A DNA stretch of 10,964 nt from JAKVJE01 sp047722305 (GCA_047722305.1 JBDNYM010000060.1:1-10964), one strand, 5' to 3'; shown: positions 1-6,624, numbered from the stretch's first letter. Numbers and translations are program-made. Notes: generated by a model from the letters alone, not told the origin.

Positions 1-335
1 GGCTTGTAGGTGCGGTTCTGCCGGTGGGCGGCGAGGACGACCTGGTCGCCGGTGAGCGGGTCGGTGCGGATGCTGGCGGCATCTCTGGGCGGGGCCTCGC
101 GGGGTCCGAGGGGACGGCGGTCGTCGATGACGCGGCGGCGGGCGCCGGTAGCGTAGGCGGGGTCGTCGTCGAAGAAGATGATCTCGCGGCCGTCGGCGAG
201 GCGCCCGCTGGTACGGGTGATGGTGCGGCCGGCTGCGGGGATGGCCCGCACCCGCGTGGCCGTCTCGGGGCGCCCGGCGGGGGCTTGCCTCTGCGTGTCG
301 TTCATCTGCGTCTGGGCTCCTGGGTTCCGGCTCAT
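1..335 (-). CDS. galT: Galactose-1-phosphate uridylyltransferase, N-terminal part (cut by window edge)
   Basis: GalT transfers UMP between UDP-glucose and galactose-1-phosphate in the cytoplasmic Leloir pathway. Only 111 residues are present; the family is usually about 350. The recognisable block is at residues 90-110, RTDPLTGDQVVLAAHRQNRT followed by Tyr-Lys, which matches the conserved N-terminal 'DP.TG.WV..A..R..R' segment of GalT. The catalytic HPH motif lies beyond the edge. The first ATG (333-335) overlaps the TGA of the DeoR gene as ATGA, implying translational coupling. A second in-frame ATG at 303-305 has a better Shine-Dalgarno (AGGAG, 11 bases upstream), so the true protein may start ten residues later. 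Gene identity is clear from the motif and from the galM and symporter context; the exact start is not. Confidence 0.88.
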   Translation of the reverse strand, partial: MSRNPGAQTQMNDTQRQAPAGRPETATRVRAIPAAGRTITRTSGRLADGREIIFFDDDPAYATGARRRVIDDRRPLGPREAPPRDAASIRTDPLTGDQVVLAAHRQNRTYK

Positions 336-1087
336 GCGACCACCACCACTTCGGGCACTTCGTCGCGGAGGTGCTGCAGTGCCACGGGGTCGACATCGGC
401 GTCGGTGATGACGGTGTCGATGTCGGACCAGGCGGCGAAGGTGGCCAGCCCGGAGATGCCCCACTTGGTGTGGTCGAAGACGGCGACGACACGATGCGCG
501 GTGGCCAGCAGCGCCCGGTTGATGCGGGCCTCGTCGATGTTGGGCGTCATGAGGCCGCCGGCGAGGCTGACCCCGTGCGCTCCGGCGAACACGGTGTCGA
601 CGTGGATGCCTTCGAGCGACTGCACCGCGACGGGCCCGACGAGTGCGGCCGACGGGGTGGGGGTGCCGCCGGTGAGCAGGACGTGGGAGCCGTTGCGGAA
701 GAACTCGTCGGCGACGCGGAGGGCGTTGGTGACGACGGTGACGCGGGTGTCGCGCGCGATCTCCTGCGCGACGTAGGTGCAGGTGGAGCCGGCGGTGAGG
801 GCGACGGATTCCCCGTCGGAGACGCGCTGGGCGGCGGCGGCGGCGAGGCGCTGCTTGATCTCGATGTGCAGGGACATCTTGACGGAAGTCTCGGGTTCGC
901 TGGCGGAGTGCAGCGAGGTGGCCCCGCCGTGCACCTTGAGGAGCAGCCCTTGCCGGTGCAGCTCGATGAGGTCGCGGCGGATGGTCATGTCGGAGACCTC
1001 GAGCTCGCGGACGAGGTCGGAGACACGGACCACGCCTTTCGCGTTCACCGCGAGCAGGATGCGGGCGCGACGTTCACTGGCGAGCAC
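332..1087 (-). CDS. DeoR/GlpR-family transcriptional regulator of the sugar locus
   Basis: A 251-residue protein, the usual length for DeoR-family repressors. The N-terminal winged helix-turn-helix spans about residues 6-57 and carries the family signature VSDMTIRRDL (31-40) followed by VHGGA (52-56). The C-terminal sugar-phosphate sensor domain (about 75-230) shows TAGST (98-102), TNA (120-122), LTGG (138-141) and DHTKWG (205-210). Family members normally repress sugar operons and release DNA when a phosphorylated sugar binds. The start is GTG at 1085-1087, with AAGGAA ten bases upstream and GAGGA closer in. The gene overlaps galT by four bases and is divergent from the symporter operon, so it is the obvious local regulator. 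The effector (perhaps galactose-1-phosphate or tagatose-6-phosphate) cannot be read from the sequence. Confidence 0.93.
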   Translation of the reverse strand: MLASERRARILLAVNAKGVVRVSDLVRELEVSDMTIRRDLIELHRQGLLLKVHGGATSLHSASEPETSVKMSLHIEIKQRLAAAAAQRVSDGESVALTAGSTCTYVAQEIARDTRVTVVTNALRVADEFFRNGSHVLLTGGTPTPSAALVGPVAVQSLEGIHVDTVFAGAHGVSLAGGLMTPNIDEARINRALLATAHRVVAVFDHTKWGISGLATFAAWSDIDTVITDADVDPVALQHLRDEVPEVVVVA

Positions 1088-1154
1088 GATCCTCTTCTTC
1101 CTTCAGTGCGAATGCGCCCGAACGATATCATGTTCTGCGTTGAGACCGCACAGA

Positions 1155-1177
1155 TTTGGGCATATCCAAACATTTGG
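1155..1177. promoter_or_regulatory. Operator-like site O1 near the DeoR gene promoter
   Basis: CCAAACATTTGG at 1166-1177 is an inverted repeat, CCAAA and TTTGG around a two-base centre. A further TTTGG arm at 1155-1159 lies six bases before it, giving three alternating half-sites. The core CAAACATTTG (1167-1176) recurs exactly at 1355-1364. TGTTTG-type half-sites are known for some actinobacterial DeoR regulators such as SugR of Corynebacterium. Binding by the adjacent DeoR protein is inferred from position and symmetry. Confidence 0.55.
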
Positions 1178-1187
1178 ACTCACATCC

Positions 1188-1217
1188 AGTGTACTCCGTA
1201 GAGATTTTTCCCCGCAA
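1188..1217 (-). promoter_or_regulatory. Candidate promoter for the DeoR-galT transcript
   Basis: Read on the minus strand, TTGCGG (plus 1212-1217) and TACACT (plus 1188-1193) are separated by 18 bases. This is a reasonable -35/-10 pair for the housekeeping sigma factor. Transcription would start near 1181, placing operator O1 at about +5 to +16, a repressing position. It was picked by eye; other AT-rich hexamers exist nearby. Confidence 0.4.
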
Positions 1218-1242
1218 TTTCTCACCGCCTTGATCGGCCTAA

Positions 1243-1286
1243 TGGCGCGGGTTTCTCCGAAACGCCACCGACTCCGGAGGGCGGTG
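1243..1286. repeat. Adjacent inverted repeats in the middle of the divergent spacer
   Basis: TGGC (1243-1246) with GTTTC (1251-1255) can pair with GAAAC-GCCA (1259-1267) across a three-base loop, leaving four unpaired bases on one side. Next to it, CACCG (1266-1270) and CGGTG (1282-1286) flank an 11-base centre that contains the perfect palindrome CTCCGGAG (1272-1279). The block sits between the two candidate promoters. It has no T-run, so a terminator is unlikely. It could bind a second regulator or be chance in GC-rich sequence. Confidence 0.3.
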
Positions 1287-1332
1287 TGTGATTCAACATC
1301 GGCCTATTTCCGCCCCTCGGCGGGAATAATGG

Positions 1333-1341
1333 TGTTATGGT
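1333..1341 (+). promoter_or_regulatory. Candidate extended -10 promoter for the symporter operon
   Basis: TGT followed by TATGGT (1336-1341) fits an extended -10 element (TGn-TAnnnT). No good -35 hexamer is seen 16-19 bases upstream, which extended -10 promoters can do without. The predicted start near 1348 puts operator O2 (1354-1365) immediately downstream, mirroring the arrangement of O1 and the leftward promoter. Confidence 0.4.
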
Positions 1342-1353
1342 GACCGACGATAA

Positions 1354-1365
1354 ACAAACATTTGT
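1354..1365. promoter_or_regulatory. Operator-like site O2 upstream of the symporter gene
   Basis: ACAAACATTTGT is an inverted repeat, ACAAA and TTTGT around the same CA centre as O1. It shares the ten-base core CAAACATTTG with O1, 188 bases away. The palindrome TGTGCACA (1363-1370) overlaps its right edge. The likely ligand is the divergent DeoR repressor. Two identical ten-base AT-rich cores at the two ends of one spacer are hard to attribute to chance in this genome. Confidence 0.55.
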
Positions 1366-1386
1366 GCACATTCCCTGCACATCCGC
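1365..1386 (+). repeat. Tandem 11-base direct repeat next to operator O2
   Basis: TGCACATTCCC (1365-1375) is followed directly by TGCACATCCGC (1376-1386), the first seven bases being identical. A spacing of 11 bases is about one helical turn, which would place two recognition half-sites on the same DNA face. It would lie in the 5' untranslated leader of the symporter mRNA if the 1333-1341 promoter is right. Confidence 0.35.
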
Positions 1387-1400
1387 TCCGTGTGGGAACA

Positions 1401-1406
1401 AAGGAG
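1401..1406 (+). promoter_or_regulatory. Ribosome binding site deciding the symporter start
   Basis: AAGGAG lies ten bases before the ATG at 1417-1419. An alternative in-frame GTG at 1390 would be upstream of this site and has no comparable signal, so the ATG at 1417 is preferred. Confidence 0.75.
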
Positions 1407-1416
1407 TCACCACTTC

Positions 1417-3096
1417 ATGCACGCTTCCGCCGCATCAGCGATCAGCCTGAACCTGAGCTGGGTCGACTATCTGCTGCTGATCATCTATTTCGGGGTCGTC
1501 CTCGCCATCGGCTTCATGGCCCGCCGCCGGGTCAGCTCGAGCATGGACTTCTTCCTGTCCGGACGCTCCATGCCGGCCTGGATCACCGGCCTGGCCTTCG
1601 TCTCCGCCAACCTCGGCGCTACCGAGATCCTCGGCATGGCCGCCAACGGAGCCCAGCTGGGCATGGCCACCCTGCACTACTACCTGATCGGCGCCGTCCC
1701 GGCCATGGTGTTCCTGGGCCTGGTCATGATGCCCTTCTACTACGGCTCCAAGGTGCGCAGCGTGCCCGAGTTCATGCTGCGGCGCTTCGGCAAGGCCCCC
1801 CACATCGTGAACTCGTTCGCCTTCGCCATCGCCAACGTCCTCATCGCCGGCATCAACCTCTACGCCATGGCCATCGTCATCGAGGCCATGCTCGGATGGC
1901 CGGAGTGGGTCGCCATCCTCGTCTCGGCCGCGTTCGTCCTCACCTACATCACCCTGGGCGGGCTCTCCAGCGCCATCTACAACGAGGTGCTGCAGTTCTT
2001 CGTCATCATCGCCGGGCTGGTGCCGCTGACCGTCGTCGGCCTGCACCGCGTGGGCGGCTGGGGTGGCCTGGTCACCGCCCTGCAGCACACCAACGGCGGC
2101 AAGATGCTCAGCGCCTGGGCCGGCACCGGCATCGGCCACGTGACCAACCCCATCGGCGCCAACTGGCTGCTGATCGTCTTCGGTCTCGGCTTCGTGCTGA
2201 GCTTCGGCTACTGGACCACCAACTTCACCGAGGTGCAGCGCGCCTTCAGCGCCAAGAACATGTCGGCTGCCCGCCGCACCCCACTGATTGGCGCCATCCC
2301 GAAGCTGTTCATCCCGTTCATCGTGGTGGTGCCCGGTCTCATCGCCGCGGCCGTGGTGGGCAACCAATTCGCCAACGGCACCCTGACCTACAACGACGCC
2401 ATCCCGAAGCTCATGCAGATGTACCTGCCGTCGGGCGTGCTCGGCGTGGCCGTCACCGGGCTCATGGCCTCATTCATGGCCGGCATGGCCGCCAACGTCT
2501 CCAGCTTCAACACCGTGTTCACCTACGACATCTGGCAGCCCTACGTGGTCAAGCACCGCAGCGACGCCTACTACCTCAAGACCGGCCGCTGGGTGACCGT
2601 CGTGGGCGTGCTGGTCAGCATCAGCACCGCGTTCCTCGCCGCCCAGTTCGGCAACATCATGACCTATATGCAGACGCTGTTCTCCTTCTTCAACGCACCG
2701 CTGTTCGCCGTGTTCATCCTGGGCCTGCTGTGGAAGCGGATGAGCCCCGCCGGTGGGCTCTGGGGCTACCTCGCCGGCATCGCCATGCCGACGCTCGTCT
2801 GGATCGGATACCTCAACCACTGGCCGGGCTTCCTGTTCACCTACTCGACGCCGACCGCCGAGACGATGGGCGGCGCCATCTGGTCATTCGTGGCCGCCGT
2901 GGCGGTCGCCGCCATCGTGACATCGTTCACCAAGCCGAAGCCCGAAGCGGAGCTCGCCGGCCTGGTCTACGGCGTGGGCAAGATCGACGTGACGGCCGAC
3001 TCCATCGCCACCGACACGGCCTGGTACCGCTCCCCCGCGCTGCTCGGCACCGTGGCGCTGGTGCTCTGCGTCGCCCTCTACATCCCGTTCCTCTGA
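1417..3096 (+). CDS. Sodium:solute symporter (SSS family), probable galactose/glucose-type sugar transporter
   Basis: A 559-residue integral membrane protein with about 13-14 hydrophobic segments, the size and layout of SSS/SGLT transporters. The segment after the second helix, SANLGATEILGMAANGAQLG (63-82), corresponds to the conserved substrate-site helix of SGLT-type members. RSVPEFMLRRFG (114-125) and YITLGGLSSAIYNEVLQ (177-193) are further family blocks. MAANVSSFNTVFTYDIW (357-373) aligns with the helix whose serines help bind sodium in vSGLT. The protein would couple inward sodium flow to sugar import. It is the first gene of a rightward operon with a small membrane protein and galM, and is divergent from deoR-galT, so galactose or a related hexose is the likely substrate; this is inferred from context. 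The start is ATG 1417, chosen by its AAGGAG site. Confidence 0.92.
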   Translation: MHASAASAISLNLSWVDYLLLIIYFGVVLAIGFMARRRVSSSMDFFLSGRSMPAWITGLAFVSANLGATEILGMAANGAQLGMATLHYYLIGAVPAMVFLGLVMMPFYYGSKVRSVPEFMLRRFGKAPHIVNSFAFAIANVLIAGINLYAMAIVIEAMLGWPEWVAILVSAAFVLTYITLGGLSSAIYNEVLQFFVIIAGLVPLTVVGLHRVGGWGGLVTALQHTNGGKMLSAWAGTGIGHVTNPIGANWLLIVFGLGFVLSFGYWTTNFTEVQRAFSAKNMSAARRTPLIGAIPKLFIPFIVVVPGLIAAAVVGNQFANGTLTYNDAIPKLMQMYLPSGVLGVAVTGLMASFMAGMAANVSSFNTVFTYDIWQPYVVKHRSDAYYLKTGRWVTVVGVLVSISTAFLAAQFGNIMTYMQTLFSFFNAPLFAVFILGLLWKRMSPAGGLWGYLAGIAMPTLVWIGYLNHWPGFLFTYSTPTAETMGGAIWSFVAAVAVAAIVTSFTKPKPEAELAGLVYGVGKIDVTADSIATDTAWYRSPALLGTVALVLCVALYIPFL

Positions 3097-3123
3097 TCCG
3101 CACCGCGAAAGGACTGGCACATC

Positions 3124-3516
3124 ATGGCTGAGACCCAATACACCGCGGAGCAGCTGAAGCACATCCGCGACACCCGGCGCTTCGATCTGCGCCGCATCAT
3201 CGGCGGCGTCTTCGTCGTCTACGGCGTCATCGTCACCCTGGTCGGCATCGTCGACCCGGTCGCCGACACGAAGCCGACCGGCGGCATCGCCATCAACCTG
3301 TGGACGGGCATCGGGATGCTCATCGTCGGCATCCTGTTCTTCGTCTGGGACCACTACGCCCCGGTTCCGGCCGACGACATCGTCACCGAGGAGCTGCGCG
3401 AGGCGGAGTTGCGGCGCGAGGGCGAGGGCCTGGGCTCCGAGGATGACCCGTACGTCGTCGCCGACGCGCCAGCCGAAGCGGCGCCTGCGGCCGACGGGCC
3501 GACCCCGCGCGGCTGA
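3124..3516 (+). CDS. Small two-helix membrane protein, possible symporter partner
   Basis: A 130-residue protein of no named family that I can assign. A charged N-terminus (HIRDTRRFDLRRIIGG, 13-28) leads into a hydrophobic helix at about 25-43. A short polar loop follows, then a second helix at about 57-76 starting with INLWTGIGML. The rest is an acidic, then Ala/Pro-rich tail (81-130). The arginine-rich start suggests both ends face the cytoplasm. The gene begins 27 bases after the symporter stop, with AAAGGA ten bases before its ATG, and ends one base before galM, so it is surely cotranscribed. I recall similar small proteins beside SSS transporters in other actinobacteria. By analogy with the small membrane partners of other SSS transporters (YjcH next to ActP, DUF4212 proteins) it may be an accessory subunit; this is inference. 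Confidence 0.85.
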   Translation: MAETQYTAEQLKHIRDTRRFDLRRIIGGVFVVYGVIVTLVGIVDPVADTKPTGGIAINLWTGIGMLIVGILFFVWDHYAPVPADDIVTEELREAELRREGEGLGSEDDPYVVADAPAEAAPAADGPTPRG

Positions 3517-3517
3517 C

Positions 3518-4435
3518 ATGGGGACGCTGCCCGGCCTCGGCCCGGAAGGCGCAATCCTCCGGGCCGAGGCCGGCGGCTACGCGGTGACCGCGCACGCGCG
3601 CGGCGCCGCCCTGGCTCGGCTGGTGGGGCCCTCCGGCCGCGAACTGGTCGTGCCCACCCCGGACGACGGCCCCCGGATCGCCGATGCCGGCGCAGTGCTG
3701 GCTCCCTGGCCCAACCGGCTGGAGGACGGCGTCTACCGTTTCCAGGACGCAGAGCACCGAGTGCCGGTCGACGAGCCCGAACGGGGCAACGCCCTCCACG
3801 GGCTGGTGCGGAACCTCCCCTGGCACGTCGAGGACTCGGACGCCAGCGTCATCCGGCTCGTCACCGAGCTCCCCGGACGCGAACCGTACCCGTTCCGGCT
3901 TCGGTTGACCGCCCGCTTCGCCCCCGCCGAGACCGGTCTCGACTGGACCCTCACCGCCGAGAACCTCGGCGACCGGGACGCCCCTTACGCGGCCGCCCTG
4001 CACCCGTATCTCGTCGGCGCCGATTGGCGCGCCGACAGGCGTCCCGCCAGCGACGACTGGACGGTGGTCTTCCCCGCCAGCCTCCGCCTGGCCGTCGATG
4101 AGCGGCTGCTGCCGACTGGCACCGTGCCCGTAGCCGGCACCGAATCGGACCTGCGCGCCCCCACCAGACTCGGCCCCCGGGCATTCGACTTCGCCGGTAC
4201 CGGATTCCCGGCGGGGCTGCACCAGGCCGCCGTGCTCGACGCATCCGGGCACGGCGCCGCCATCGCCTTCCGCACCGACTGGGCGCAGCTCTACACCGAT
4301 GACGCCGACGGGCGGCGGGGCGTCGCCATCGAGCCGCAGACCGCCCCCGCAAACGCCCTGCGCGGCCATCCCGACCTCATCGTGCTGGCACCTGGCGCCC
4401 GCCACACGCTGCGCTGCCGCATTCTCGAGGTTTGA
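3518..4435 (+). CDS. galM: Aldose 1-epimerase (mutarotase)
   Basis: A 305-residue protein of the GalM-like superfamily, close to the YihR-type subgroup length. It interconverts alpha and beta anomers of hexoses such as galactose in the cytoplasm, supplying the alpha form for galactokinase. Visible landmarks are APWPNR (62-67, substrate-binding Arg67), NALHGLV (91-97, His94), LHPYL (161-165, catalytic acid His162) and IEPQTAPANA (271-280, catalytic base Glu272). All expected catalytic residues are present. The ATG at 3518 lies one base after the stop of the small membrane protein and has no clear Shine-Dalgarno of its own, so translation is probably coupled. An upstream in-frame ATG at 3443 would add 25 basic residues overlapping the previous gene and is not preferred. 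Confidence 0.93.
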   Translation: MGTLPGLGPEGAILRAEAGGYAVTAHARGAALARLVGPSGRELVVPTPDDGPRIADAGAVLAPWPNRLEDGVYRFQDAEHRVPVDEPERGNALHGLVRNLPWHVEDSDASVIRLVTELPGREPYPFRLRLTARFAPAETGLDWTLTAENLGDRDAPYAAALHPYLVGADWRADRRPASDDWTVVFPASLRLAVDERLLPTGTVPVAGTESDLRAPTRLGPRAFDFAGTGFPAGLHQAAVLDASGHGAAIAFRTDWAQLYTDDADGRRGVAIEPQTAPANALRGHPDLIVLAPGARHTLRCRILEV

Positions 4436-4470
4436 GACCACCGGCCGAGACCCTCGCGGGACGCCGCCGC

Positions 4471-4500
4471 TAGAAATCCGCAGAAACCCCCGCCTAGGCT
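4471..4500 (+). promoter_or_regulatory. Weak candidate promoter for the SDR-like gene
   Basis: TAGAAA (4471-4476) and TAGGCT (4495-4500) are 18 bases apart and resemble actinobacterial -35/-10 elements. The same place can form a short hairpin, CCCCG (4488-4492) with CGGGG (4501-4505) around CCTAGGCT, which could instead be a weak terminator after galM. There is no T-run. The two readings cannot be separated by eye. Confidence 0.3.
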
Positions 4501-4580
4501 CGGGGCAGAAGCTCTCTCCGGCCGCCCGCCGCCCGATCGGCGCCGGTCACGAGGTGCGGGATCCGAGCGGAGGAGCGGGA

Positions 4581-5471
4581 ATGAGACGAGTGGTGGTCAC
4601 GGGGATCTCCGGATACGTCGGGGGCACGGTGGCCATGCGGCTGCGGGAGCGCGGCTACGAGGTGCGCGGGCTGGTGCGGCGGGAGGAGGCCGCGGTCGCG
4701 CTGGAGCGTCTCGGGTTCGGCGTGATCCGCGCCACGATACAGGATGCGGGCGCCCTGCGGGCAGCCGCCGACTGGGGCGAGGCCATCGTCCACACCGCCG
4801 ACTCGGACGACCCCGCCGTCGCCGCCCGGCTCGTCGCCGCGCTGCGAGGAACCGGGAAGACGCTCGTCTACACGTCGGGGTCCGCCATCGTGGCGAACCG
4901 GGCCCGTCCCGAGACGGCCGCCTTCGTCTACGCGGACTTCCCCCTGGAAACGACGGACTCGACCGGCTTCGGCGCCCGGATCGCCGTCAACCGCTCCGTG
5001 CAGCGCGCCGCCCTGCAGGGGGTCAGGAGCATCGTGATCGTCCCCGGCATGGTCTACGGCGCCGGGGCGCTGCTCTCCCGGGAGAGCAAGCAGATCCCCC
5101 TGCTCGTGCGCACCGCCCGCCGGCTGGGGCACGCGGTCCAGGTCGAGGACGGCCAGCGGCGCTGGAGCACCGTCCACGTCGACGACCTGGCCGAGCTGTA
5201 TCTGCTGGCGCTCGAGGGCGCCCGCCCTGGGGAGCTCTTCTTCGCCGAGAACGGGACGGTCTCGTTCCGCGAGCTCGCTCTGGCCATCCAGCGGCGTCTC
5301 GGATTCGCCGGCGAGCCCGTCTCTCTGAGCCTCGCCCAGGCGACTGCGCTCTGGGACGAGATGACGGCCGCCACGGCGATGGGATCCGACTGCCGCATCG
5401 ACGCGACGAAGGCCCGGCTGCAGCTCGGCTGGCGACCGGCGCACGCCTCCCCGCTGCCGTACGTCGGCTGA
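4581..5471 (+). CDS. NAD(P)-binding epimerase/dehydratase-like protein (atypical extended SDR)
   Basis: A 296-residue protein with an N-terminal Rossmann fold. TGISGYVGG (7-15) is the TGxxGxxG dinucleotide motif. YTSGS (97-101), VPGMVYG (154-160), VHVDDLAELY (198-207) and LQLGWRP (280-286) are landmarks of the extended SDR (NAD-dependent epimerase/dehydratase) family. The usual catalytic YxxxK is not found: the expected region reads FGARIAVNR (130-138). The enzyme may therefore use other residues, or act as a binding or redox-sensing protein. The start ATG 4581 has GGAGGAG ending five bases before it. The gene stands alone, 145 bases after galM and convergent with the CNNM gene, so the context does not reveal a substrate. 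An upstream in-frame ATG at 4299 lies inside galM and is rejected. Confidence 0.82.
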   Translation: MRRVVVTGISGYVGGTVAMRLRERGYEVRGLVRREEAAVALERLGFGVIRATIQDAGALRAAADWGEAIVHTADSDDPAVAARLVAALRGTGKTLVYTSGSAIVANRARPETAAFVYADFPLETTDSTGFGARIAVNRSVQRAALQGVRSIVIVPGMVYGAGALLSRESKQIPLLVRTARRLGHAVQVEDGQRRWSTVHVDDLAELYLLALEGARPGELFFAENGTVSFRELALAIQRRLGFAGEPVSLSLAQATALWDEMTAATAMGSDCRIDATKARLQLGWRPAHASPLPYVG

Positions 5472-5540
5472 CGGCCGGCCTCTGACCGATTCGGCGGCAC
5501 CGTCGGGCGCGAAGCCCTGAGCCACCGTCCGATCCCCACC

Positions 5541-5568
5541 CCGCTGGATCGTCTCGCTCTCGCAGCGG
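5541..5568. terminator. Possible hairpin between convergent genes
   Basis: CCGCTG (5541-5546) and CAGCGG (5563-5568) can pair across a 16-base loop in the 115-base spacer between two convergent genes. There is no T-run on either strand, and the stem is short for such a GC-rich spacer. It is suggested mainly by position. Confidence 0.22.
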
Positions 5569-5586
5569 AATCGACGGCGGCCGCGC

Positions 5587-6624
5587 TCACCCGATCTGCG
5601 TGGCGTCGTCGATCTCGCCGACGAGCACCTCGATGATGTCCTCGAAGAACAGCACCGACACGACCTCGCCGGAGGCATCCAGCACCCGGGCCACATGCGC
5701 TCCTAGCCGCTGGAGCTGCAGCATGGCGTCCTCGAGTTCGGCATCCGCCCGCACCGACGTCAGCGCACGCACCAGCTGCGGCGGCAGCGGCGCCGAGAAC
5801 TGGTCGTCCGGGATGTCGATGACGTCCTTCAGATGGATGTAGCCCACCAGATCGCCAGCGGCGTCGGTGAGCACGTACCGCGAGAAGCCGTGCTGCGTGA
5901 CCGCCCCCTCCAGGTCGCGCGGGCTGCAGTGCTCGTCGAGGGTGACGAGGTCCGAGCGCGGCACCGCCACATCCCCGGCCGTCTTGGTGGTGAACTCGAA
6001 CGCCTTCGTGAGCATGTTGCTCGAATCCGTCAGCATCCCCTCGCGCTTCGACTCGGCCACGATCGTGGCCACCTCGTCGAGCGTGTACGCCGTGCTCGCC
6101 GCATGCTGCGGCTGGATGCCGAACAGCCGCAGCACCGCATCCGCCCCCGCATTCAGCACCACCACGAACGGCTTGAACACGCGCTCGAAGCGCAGCAGCG
6201 GCGGAGCCAGCAGCAGCACGGCCCGCTCCGGGGCGGCCAGCGTCAGGTTCTTCGGCACCATCTCGCCCAGCACGACGTGGAGGAACGACACCAGCACCAG
6301 GGTGATCACGAACGCGAGCACATCCACGAACCCGTCGCTGACCGGCAGCGCCGACAGCGGGATGTGCAGCAGCTCGTGCACCGCCGGCTCCGACACGTTC
6401 AGGATGAGCAGCGAGCAGATCGTGATGCCCAGCTGAGTGGCGGCGAGCATCAGGGTGGCGTGCTCCATCGCCCACAGGCTGCGCCGCGCGCGCACCTGCC
6501 CCGCCTCGGCCCGCGGCTCGATGGACGACCGCTTCGCGGCGATGATCGCGAACTCCGCCCCCACGAAGAAGGCGTTCACGGCCAGCAGGACGACCAGCCA
6601 GACCAGCCCCATCCAGTCGCTCAT
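5587..6624 (-). CDS. CNNM/DUF21 membrane protein with CBS pair (hemolysin C-like, short form)
   Basis: A 345-residue protein with an N-terminal CNNM (DUF21) transmembrane domain: helices near 5-30, about 57-77, 99-120 and 133-155. Family motifs are AEFAIIAAKRS (23-33), ATQLGITI (62-69) and GEMVPKN (120-126). A CBS-domain pair follows (about 215-340), with HLKDVID (264-270) and FFEDIIEVLVGE (326-337). Related proteins (CorC, CorB, YtfL, mammalian CNNM) are linked to Mg2+ or other divalent cation efflux, with nucleotide sensing by the CBS pair. The C-terminal CorC_HlyC domain found in the neighbouring paralogue is absent; the protein ends shortly after the second CBS motif. ATG 6622-6624 overlaps the upstream stop as ATGA and has GGGAGG five bases upstream. 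Ion specificity cannot be told from sequence. Confidence 0.9.
   Translation of the reverse strand: MSDWMGLVWLVVLLAVNAFFVGAEFAIIAAKRSSIEPRAEAGQVRARRSLWAMEHATLMLAATQLGITICSLLILNVSEPAVHELLHIPLSALPVSDGFVDVLAFVITLVLVSFLHVVLGEMVPKNLTLAAPERAVLLLAPPLLRFERVFKPFVVVLNAGADAVLRLFGIQPQHAASTAYTLDEVATIVAESKREGMLTDSSNMLTKAFEFTTKTAGDVAVPRSDLVTLDEHCSPRDLEGAVTQHGFSRYVLTDAAGDLVGYIHLKDVIDIPDDQFSAPLPPQLVRALTSVRADAELEDAMLQLQRLGAHVARVLDASGEVVSVLFFEDIIEVLVGEIDDATQIG

Larger units (their letters stand above)
1088..1416. promoter_or_regulatory. Divergent control region between the DeoR gene and the symporter operon
   Basis: This 329-base spacer has no convincing gene and is clearly richer in A and T than the flanking coding DNA. 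It contains, left to right, the DeoR-gene leader, a CAAACATTTG operator-like site, a leftward candidate promoter, a block of inverted repeats near 1243-1286, a rightward extended -10 element, a second CAAACATTTG site, an 11-base direct repeat and the symporter ribosome binding site. Short ORFs crossing it have no family resemblance and are treated as chance. Confidence 0.8.

Noticed and set aside
24..1201. Several rightward open frames over galT and the DeoR gene
   Set aside because: They are antisense to two genes with clear motifs, and their products are repetitive Gly/Ala/Asp-rich sequence.
1322..1336. GGGAAT followed by GTT upstream of the symporter, considered as a SigR promoter
   Set aside because: Only six bases separate the elements; the SigR consensus needs about 16-19.
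1362..3131. A 589-codon frame overlapping the symporter gene
   Set aside because: It is the shifted frame of the symporter, very rich in Arg, His, Pro and Gln, and lacks membrane segments or family motifs.
4299..4580. A 94-residue N-terminal extension of the SDR-like protein
   Set aside because: It would overlap galM out of frame, is Pro/Arg-rich, and the Rossmann motif begins immediately after ATG 4581, which has a good ribosome binding site.
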